Of a DNA stretch of 64,000 bases, positions 58,884-64,000 are shown piece after piece. The notes under the pieces were generated by a model that was given only the letters and a program-made list of their open reading frames with translations, was not told the origin of the DNA and ran no database searches. Every line of letters starts with the position of its first letter. Positions within the stretch are counted from its first letter, which is position 1. Location: assembly GCF_021341785.1 (NCBI RefSeq), contig NZ_JAJTTF010000015.1, positions 39,739 to 103,738 on the forward strand. The letters are read 5' to 3'. The translations under genes were made by a program, and so were the position numbers. This DNA is from Microbacterium sp. Au-Mic1 (lineage in GTDB: Bacteria > Actinomycetota > Actinomycetes > Actinomycetales > Microbacteriaceae).

Positions 58884-59746
58884 GCGCCCGCGTCGCACAG
58901 GGGGCGGATCCGGCCCTCGCGGTCACGTCCTTCGGCCCCGCATCCGACACCGCCGCGATCCTGGCGATCCACGGCATCACCGCCAACGGCCGATCGTGGG
59001 ACACCGTCGCCGCTCTCCTGCCGGCTCGGCGCGTCCTCGCTCCCGACCTGCGCGGGCGAGCGCGCAGCAACACGCTGCCCGGGCCGTACGGTCTGCGCCG
59101 GCACGCGGAGGACCTCGCTGCCGTGCTGGATGCGGACGGCGGCGGGGCGCGGACGATCATCGGGCACTCGATGGGCGCGTTCGTCGCGGTGGCGCTCGCC
59201 GCGGCCCGCCCGGACCTCGTCGCCCGCCTCGTGCTCGTCGACGGCGGATTCCCCCTCGCGCTGCCGGACGGCGTGAGCGCCGACGACCTCGACATCGCCG
59301 CGCTCCTGGGGCCCGCCGCTCAGCGGCTGTCCATGGAGTTCCCGGACGACGACGCCTATCTCGCCTTCTGGCGCGCCCATCCGGCCTTCGCACGGGACTG
59401 GTCGGCGGCAGTCGAGACCTACGCGCGGCACGACCTGGACGGATCCGCCCCGCATCTGCGCTCCTCGACGGCGGCCGCAGCGATGCTGCAGGACGGCGGC
59501 GAGCTGTATGGACCGGACTGGTACCTCGACGCACTGCGCGGACTGCGCATGTCGGTGACCGTGCTGCGCGCGCCGCGCGGCTTGCTCGACGAGGATCCGC
59601 TCTACCCGCCGGGGGCGCTCGAGCAGTTCGGCGCGCTCGTGCCGCAGCTGAGGGTCGTCGAGGTCCCCGATGTGAACCACTACACGATCCTGTTCGCCGA
59701 CCGGGGCGCCGCTCGCGTCGCCGCCGAGGTGGACGCCCGCCCCTGA
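58880..59746 (+). CDS. Alpha/beta hydrolase
   Basis: 288 residues, alpha/beta-hydrolase fold. The oxyanion region is AILAIHGITANGRSWD, the nucleophile elbow is IIGHSMGAFVAVALA (catalytic Ser), an acidic residue is expected near RAPRGLLDEDP, and the His is in VPDVNHYTILF. Its ATGA overlap with the dehydrogenase and the following hydrolase gene point to an ester- or lactone-degrading route that yields a hydroxy acid. Confidence 0.85.
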   Translation: MSARVAQGADPALAVTSFGPASDTAAILAIHGITANGRSWDTVAALLPARRVLAPDLRGRARSNTLPGPYGLRRHAEDLAAVLDADGGGARTIIGHSMGAFVAVALAAARPDLVARLVLVDGGFPLALPDGVSADDLDIAALLGPAAQRLSMEFPDDDAYLAFWRAHPAFARDWSAAVETYARHDLDGSAPHLRSSTAAAAMLQDGGELYGPDWYLDALRGLRMSVTVLRAPRGLLDEDPLYPPGALEQFGALVPQLRVVEVPDVNHYTILFADRGAARVAAEVDARP

Positions 59747-59772
59747 CCGCCCGCTCTCCCGAAGGAGCAACC

Positions 59773-60840
59773 ATGTCCTCCGCCCTGTTCGACGGCATCA
59801 CCGCTCGCCGCGTCGAGACCCCGCGCTACACCGCGAACGTGCTCGAGCGCCCTGCCGCGGATCCGGCATCGCCCACCGCCACGGCGGTGCTCGTGCACGG
59901 GAACGTGTCATCCGCGCTGTTCTACCAGCCGACGATGCTCGCCCTCCCGGCCGACGTGCGCGCACTCGCGATCGATCTGCGCGGTTTCGGCGACAGCGAG
60001 ACCAGGCCGGTCGATGCGACCCGGGGCCTGCGCGACTTCGCCGACGACGTGCGTGCGGTGCTCGACGCCCTCGATCTCGACGCCGTGCACCTCGTCGGCT
60101 GGAGCATGGGCGGCGGGGTGGTGCTGCAGGTCGCCCTGGACGCGCCGGAGCGCGTGCTCTCGCTCACTCTGGAGTCGCCGGTGTCGCCGTACGGCTTCGG
60201 CGGCACGCACGGCCCCGACGGCGCGCGCAACGACGCCGACGGCGCCGGCACGGGCGGCGGTGGCGCGAACCCCGACTTCGTGGCGCGGCTGGAGTCAGGC
60301 GACACCACGGATGAGGCGCAGACCTCGCCGCGCACCGTCTACCGCACTGCGTACGTCGCACACCCCGAGACCCAGACCGCGCACGAGGACCTCTGGGTCG
60401 CCTCGATGCTCACCACGAAGACCGGGCTCGACAACTACCCGGGCGATGCCGTCGGATCCGAGAACTGGCCCGGCTTCGCCGCGGGCACGCGTGGCGTGCT
60501 CAACACGATGGCGCCGCAGCACCTCGACCTGTCCGGCATCGTCGATCTCGTCGCGAAGCCGCGGATCCTCTGGATCCGCGGGGAGAAGGACGCCATCGTC
60601 TCGGACGCCTCGTTCTTCGACCTGAACCAGCTCGGCGCGCTGGGCGTGATCCCGGGCTGGCCCGGCGAGGAGATCGCGCCCGTGCAGCCGATGGTCACCC
60701 AGACGCGGGCCGTGCTCGTGCGCTACGCCGCGAACGGCGGGGAGTACCGCGAGGTCGTCCTGCCCGAGGCCGGACACGCGCCGCATCTCGACGAGGCCGA
60801 GGCTTTCGATCGCGAGCTCGCCGCGCACCTCGGGGTGTGA
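59773..60840 (+). CDS. Alpha/beta hydrolase (second)
   Basis: 355-residue alpha/beta hydrolase. HG motif AVLVHGNVSSALFYQP, nucleophile elbow LVGWSMGGGVVLQVAL, acid near ILWIRGEKDAIVSD, and His in LPEAGHAPHLDE. A Gly/Asp-rich insertion (GARNDADGAGTGGGGANPDF) lies in the lid region. GAAGGAG precedes the ATG by five bases. Third gene of the LysR-linked operon; substrate unknown. Confidence 0.85.
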   Translation: MSSALFDGITARRVETPRYTANVLERPAADPASPTATAVLVHGNVSSALFYQPTMLALPADVRALAIDLRGFGDSETRPVDATRGLRDFADDVRAVLDALDLDAVHLVGWSMGGGVVLQVALDAPERVLSLTLESPVSPYGFGGTHGPDGARNDADGAGTGGGGANPDFVARLESGDTTDEAQTSPRTVYRTAYVAHPETQTAHEDLWVASMLTTKTGLDNYPGDAVGSENWPGFAAGTRGVLNTMAPQHLDLSGIVDLVAKPRILWIRGEKDAIVSDASFFDLNQLGALGVIPGWPGEEIAPVQPMVTQTRAVLVRYAANGGEYREVVLPEAGHAPHLDEAEAFDRELAAHLGV

Positions 60841-60852
60841 GCCCGCCGCGCT

Positions 60853-60898
60853 CCGGAATCGTCCCTGTTCGCACGCCGGAATCGTCTCTGTTCGCACC
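60853..60898. repeat. 23-bp direct repeat after the second hydrolase
   Basis: Two copies, 60853-60875 and 60876-60898, differ at two positions (CCGGAATCGTCCCTGTTCGC versus CCGGAATCGTCTCTGTTCGC). A diverged inverted copy (GCGCGGACAGGGATGAC, 60906-60922) follows, so a hairpin is possible between these convergent genes. Confidence 0.75.
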
Positions 60899-60967
60899 CC
60901 GGAGGGCGCGGACAGGGATGACGCGGTTCGAGCGGTCATCGCCGGCGGACCGGATCCCTCGCACTGA

Positions 60968-61585
60968 TCAGACGCCGGCGGGGATGGGGGCGGGGTGCGT
61001 CGCGGTCCGGTCCTTCGCATCGCGCGCGCCGTCGGCCGTGCCGAGTCGTGCCGCGCGTTCGAGCCACGCCTCGATGCGTGCGGGGGATGCGTCCTTCACG
61101 CCGAGCATCCGCGTGGTCCGGACATTCCGGATGCCGCAGAAGCGCATGGTTCCGCGGGCGACATGGGTCTGCCCCGGCAGGCCGGTGAACGGCGTGAAGA
61201 ACCAGGGCGTGTCCGCCAGCAGCAACAGTCGGCCGTGCGGTGCGCTCAGCAGGCCCTCGGGCAGGCCGGACGGGCGATATCGGTACTCCTGCTGCGGGAG
61301 CAGGCTCCTGTCGAAGAAGCCCTTGAGCAGCGCGGGAACGGATCCCCACCAGAGCGGAGTCGCGACGACGATCGTCCGCGCGGCGTGCAGCGCCTCCCGC
61401 GCATCGACGAGATCGGGCTCGAGCGTCATGCGCTCGCGGTAGCCGAAGCGCAGGATCGGGTCGAAGTCGAGGTCGCGCAGTGCGAGCACGCGCGCATCGC
61501 CGTGCGCCTCGGCATAGCTCCGGGCGAGCGCGGCGGTGAGGGAACGGGCGTCGGGGTGGCCGTCGATGACGAGGGCGGCGGACAT
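60968..61585 (-). CDS. NAD(P)H dehydrogenase (quinone), flavodoxin-like
   Basis: 205-residue flavodoxin-fold protein of the NQO1/KefF/MdaB group, which reduces quinones or similar electrophiles with two electrons. FMN/FAD contacts: VIDGHPDARSLTAALARSY at the start, TIVVATPLWWGSVPALLKGFFDR, and TGLPGQTHVARGTMRFCGI. Ribosome site ATAGGAG lies within the palindrome upstream. It is divergent from a TetR gene and is probably repressed by it. Confidence 0.9.
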   Translation of the reverse strand: MSAALVIDGHPDARSLTAALARSYAEAHGDARVLALRDLDFDPILRFGYRERMTLEPDLVDAREALHAARTIVVATPLWWGSVPALLKGFFDRSLLPQQEYRYRPSGLPEGLLSAPHGRLLLLADTPWFFTPFTGLPGQTHVARGTMRFCGIRNVRTTRMLGVKDASPARIEAWLERAARLGTADGARDAKDRTATHPAPIPAGV

Positions 61586-61590
61586 GCGAA

Positions 61591-61637
61591 CTCCTATCTT
61601 GACACTGTCAACTAGCTGGACAGTGTCAAGATAGGAG
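61591..61637. promoter_or_regulatory. Perfect 19-bp palindrome, TetR operator with embedded ribosome sites
   Basis: Left arm 61591-61609 and right arm 61619-61637 are exact reverse complements around a 9-base spacer. Each arm contains TTGACACTGTC (itself partly symmetric) and the ribosome-binding AGGAG of its gene. TTGACA on both strands offers a -35 for each direction. Confidence 0.85.
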
Positions 61638-61640
61638 AGA

Positions 61641-62228
61641 ATGTTGCTCGTGTCAAGTTCACGATCCGGGTACCACCACGGCGACCTCGCGCACGCACTC
61701 GAGACCGCCGCGATGCAGCTGCTCGAGGAGAAGCCCGCGCAGGAGATCAGCCTGCGCGAAGTCGCGCGCGCGGCGAACGTGAGCCACAACGCGCCCTACC
61801 ACCATTTCGCCGATCGGAACGGCCTGCTCAAGGCGATCGCCGAGCGCAGCATGGCGGACCTGCTCGCGCTCGTACGGGAGGCGATCGCTGCGAGCCCCGA
61901 CCCTCGGGCGGCGCTGCACGACGGCGGCGGCGCGTACATCCGTTTCGCGGTCGAGCACCCCAATGCCTTCGACGCGATCTACGATCCGACCGTGTGCGTG
62001 CCGGGCTCGCCGACCGCGACCATGGCGCCGCTCATCGACGGGCTCGAAGAGGCGCTGGGGGAGGCCGCGCTCGGCGCCGGGATGGACCGGCCCGAGGACG
62101 CCGTGGGCCTCTGGGGTCTCGTGCACGGCCTCGGTACGCTCTGCGCCGCCGGGCATTTCCCGGTCGAGGTCGCGCTCGCAGGGTACGCGAGCGCGATCGA
62201 CCGGATGCTGCCCGCGTCCTCCGTCTGA
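61641..62228 (+). CDS. TetR-family transcriptional regulator
   Basis: 195-residue TetR regulator. HTH region about residues 10-60 (YHHGDLAHALETAAMQLLEE; ISLREVARAANVSHNAPYHH), followed by a WHG-type effector domain (VGLWGLVHGLGTLCAAGHF), which is common in regulators of oxidoreductases. ATG 61641 is three bases after GGAG, a tight spacing; a GTG at 61650 is the alternative. Divergent from the quinone reductase gene with 55 bp between, almost all palindrome. Confidence 0.9.
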   Translation: MLLVSSSRSGYHHGDLAHALETAAMQLLEEKPAQEISLREVARAANVSHNAPYHHFADRNGLLKAIAERSMADLLALVREAIAASPDPRAALHDGGGAYIRFAVEHPNAFDAIYDPTVCVPGSPTATMAPLIDGLEEALGEAALGAGMDRPEDAVGLWGLVHGLGTLCAAGHFPVEVALAGYASAIDRMLPASSV

Positions 62229-62331
62229 CCGCGGCGGATCCGCCGGCGCATAGGCTGCACCTCGGATCCGCCCGGCCCGCGCCCAGGGTTCGTCCACCGC
62301 TCTTCCAGGCGGGTTTTCGTACGGTTGAGGG

Positions 62332-64000
62332 ATGTCCTATTCCGCCCACCGCCCCGGCCGCATGGATTCCCAGGGCCGGATCGCCTTCGACGTCGATGGA
62401 CAGCCCGACCCCGCGAACCCGTCCGACCCGACCGCGGAGGACCCGTTCATCTTCGTGCGCGACTACACGCCGACCGGATCCGATCCCGCCGCCGCAGAGG
62501 CCGTGACCGCCCCGATCGATCCCGTCGTCCCTCCTCGTCCTGCCGCGCCTGAGTCGCTGCCCGAGCCCGCGCCCGCGCCCCGGATCGAGGACTTGTTCCC
62601 CGCTGCCGAGGCGCCGGTCGTGGAGCCCGAACCGGCTCTCGTCATGGAGCCCGTCGTCGCGGCCCCCGCGCCGATCGTCGCCAAGCCTCCGAGGCAGCCC
62701 AAGCCACCCCGCGCGCCGCGTCCGCAGGGCTGGTTCTGGCGTCGCCTCGCGATCCTCGGCGGCGCCGACGGCGCGATCCTCGATCGTGTGCCCAGCGAGC
62801 AGCCGCGCTTCGTGCAGATGTTCTTCGTGCTGGCCGGGACGGCGCTGGTCTCCGCGCTGTCGATGCTGTTCGCCCTCACCACGGGCGTTCAGGTGCTGGT
62901 CTGGCTGGCCGTGCCGCTCGCGATCGTCTGGGCGCTGCTGATCTTCAACCTCGACCGCTTCCTCACCTCGACGATGCGGTCCACGCGCAACGTCTGGCGG
63001 CTGCTCGGGCTCGCCATCCCGCGCGTGCTGATGGCGGCGATCATCGGGTTCGTCGTGGCCGAGCCGATCGTGCTGCAGGCGTTCCACAACGACATCGCGC
63101 GCGAGGTCACCGCGACCAACCTGGTGCAGGCGCAGTCCGATCAGAAGGCCGTGACCAGCGGGCCCGAGAAGAAGGCCCTCGACGCCGCCTCCGCCCGGCT
63201 CGCCGACCTGCAGAATCAGGCCTCGACGGGCATCGTGAAGGGCACCTCGAGCGACTCCGCGTCGCAGAAGGCCGCCCAGGACACCGTCACAAAGATCACC
63301 GGTCAGATGGCGGACCAGCAGAAGGTCATCGACCAGGCCCGCGCGCTGTACCAGTGCGAACTGACCGGTCAGGGGGCCGGCACGGTGCCCGGTTGCACCG
63401 GCGTGCAGGGCGACGGCGCGAGCTCGACCGCCGCGAAGTCGCAGCTCGACCAGGCGCAGCAGACCTATGACGCGCTCGCCGCGCAGCTGCGTCAGGCCAA
63501 CACCGACCTGGAGTCGGCGGACAGCTCGTCGAAGTCGGCGACCTCGGCCTCGGAGACCCAGAACCGCCAGCAGGCGAAGGACCAGATCCCCGCGGCCGAG
63601 CAGGCGTACAAGACCGCGCTCGACGCGTACAACGCGCGGGCCGCATCCGTGGCCGGTACGAATGCCGGCGCGGTGGGCCTGCTCAGCCAGATCTCCGCGC
63701 TCGACCGGCTCTCCGCGAAGGAGCCCGTGCTGGGCTTCGCACACTGGCTGATCGCCGCGCTGTTCTTCATGATCGAGCTGCTGCCGGTCATCGTGAAGGT
63801 GCTGACCAGCTGGGGCGATCCGTCGCTCTACGAGAAGGCCGAGGCGATCGCGAAGCAGGTCGAGCTCGACCGCGTCACGTCGAAGGGCTACCGCGATCGC
63901 GCCGCCATCATCGCGGAGGAGGCGAAGCACCGCGCCTTCGCCGACGCGCACGAGGCTGAGACGGCCGCCGCGGGCGACCCGGATCCCGCGCCGGCGGGCG
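62332..64000 (+). CDS. DUF4407 family membrane protein (3' partial)
   Basis: At least 556 residues; runs off the right edge without stop. The first 130 residues are Pro/Ala/Glu-rich and presumably disordered. Then two membrane segments (QMFFVLAGTALVSALSMLFAL and VWLAVPLAIVWALLIFNLDR), a third (VLMAAIIGFVVAEPIVLQAF), a long periplasmic-side coiled-coil-like region with Gln/Ala/Ser repeats and two cysteines (YQCELTG, PGCTGV), and a fourth segment (HWLIAALFFMIELLPVIVKV). This is the DUF4407 layout, whose role is unknown. ATG 62332, after TTGAGGG. Confidence 0.85.
   Translation, partial: MSYSAHRPGRMDSQGRIAFDVDGQPDPANPSDPTAEDPFIFVRDYTPTGSDPAAAEAVTAPIDPVVPPRPAAPESLPEPAPAPRIEDLFPAAEAPVVEPEPALVMEPVVAAPAPIVAKPPRQPKPPRAPRPQGWFWRRLAILGGADGAILDRVPSEQPRFVQMFFVLAGTALVSALSMLFALTTGVQVLVWLAVPLAIVWALLIFNLDRFLTSTMRSTRNVWRLLGLAIPRVLMAAIIGFVVAEPIVLQAFHNDIAREVTATNLVQAQSDQKAVTSGPEKKALDAASARLADLQNQASTGIVKGTSSDSASQKAAQDTVTKITGQMADQQKVIDQARALYQCELTGQGAGTVPGCTGVQGDGASSTAAKSQLDQAQQTYDALAAQLRQANTDLESADSSSKSATSASETQNRQQAKDQIPAAEQAYKTALDAYNARAASVAGTNAGAVGLLSQISALDRLSAKEPVLGFAHWLIAALFFMIELLPVIVKVLTSWGDPSLYEKAEAIAKQVELDRVTSKGYRDRAAIIAEEAKHRAFADAHEAETAAAGDPDPAPAG

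Overview
The window is high-GC (about 70% by eye) DNA with dense genes, many ATGA/GTGA start-stop overlaps, GTG starts and strongly G/C-ending codons. The gene set points to an actinobacterium of the family Microbacteriaceae, most like Microbacterium: a DUF7882-type protein, a coproporphyrin-type heme cluster with HemQ, an ykoEDC thiamine-precursor transporter behind a TPP riboswitch, an Arr rifampin ADP-ribosyltransferase, and DUF3618/holin-like membrane proteins. It looks like ordinary chromosome. No transposase, integrase, phage gene, CRISPR array, rRNA or tRNA was recognised.

Layout. (1) 1-6076: a sugar ABC importer (binding lipoprotein and two permeases) joined by stop-start overlaps to a GH20 hexosaminidase and a secreted GH18 endo-beta-N-acetylglucosaminidase-like enzyme, a likely N-glycan or chitin-oligosaccharide system. 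(2) 6195-8588: HhH-GPD repair protein, an SRPBCC plus ArsR-SRPBCC pair with a candidate operator, and arr. (3) 8613-20808: heme biosynthesis: hemA on the minus strand; hemE, hemY, a three-gene membrane module, hemQ, hemC, hemD, hemB, and after an unrelated membrane gene hemL. No ferrochelatase is in the window. (4) 20809-32000: a repeat-rich gap, a PH-like small protein, an ABC ATPase with a 535-residue acidic tail, a hydroxyisobutyryl-CoA hydrolase-like protein, a heterodimeric ABC exporter and a D-Ala-D-Ala carboxypeptidase with a long disordered N-terminus. (5) 32190-35239: TPP riboswitch and ykoEDC. (6) 35324-39320: TetR regulator, MFS transporter and GH3 glycosidase, followed by two strong hairpins. 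(7) 39328-41814: an MMPL transporter gene bracketed by two inverted copies of an interspersed palindromic repeat. (8) 41842-48959: an XRE regulator/methyltransferase divergent pair, a sugar dehydrogenase lipoprotein, a phosphotransferase, and a run of small possibly stress-related genes. (9) 49241-62228: short-chain dehydrogenases, an ankyrin lipoprotein, a FAD oxidoreductase, a membrane-anchored L7/L12-like protein, rlmN, sixA, a LysR-controlled SDR/hydrolase operon, and a quinone reductase/TetR pair sharing a perfect 19-bp palindrome. (10) A DUF4407 protein runs off the right edge.

The most unusual signals are non-coding or low-complexity. A palindromic element with GTTGAGCGA ends and GACGAAACG inner arms occurs four times; one copy lies in frame inside hemY and another supplies the MMPL stop codon. 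Several unrelated intergenic inverted repeats and tandem arrays (20, 23 and 23 bp units) also touch gene ends. GGATCC appears far more often than base composition predicts. I found no clear-cut new defence or biosynthetic system; the best candidates for undescribed biology are the repeat family and the ABC ATPase with the acidic tail.
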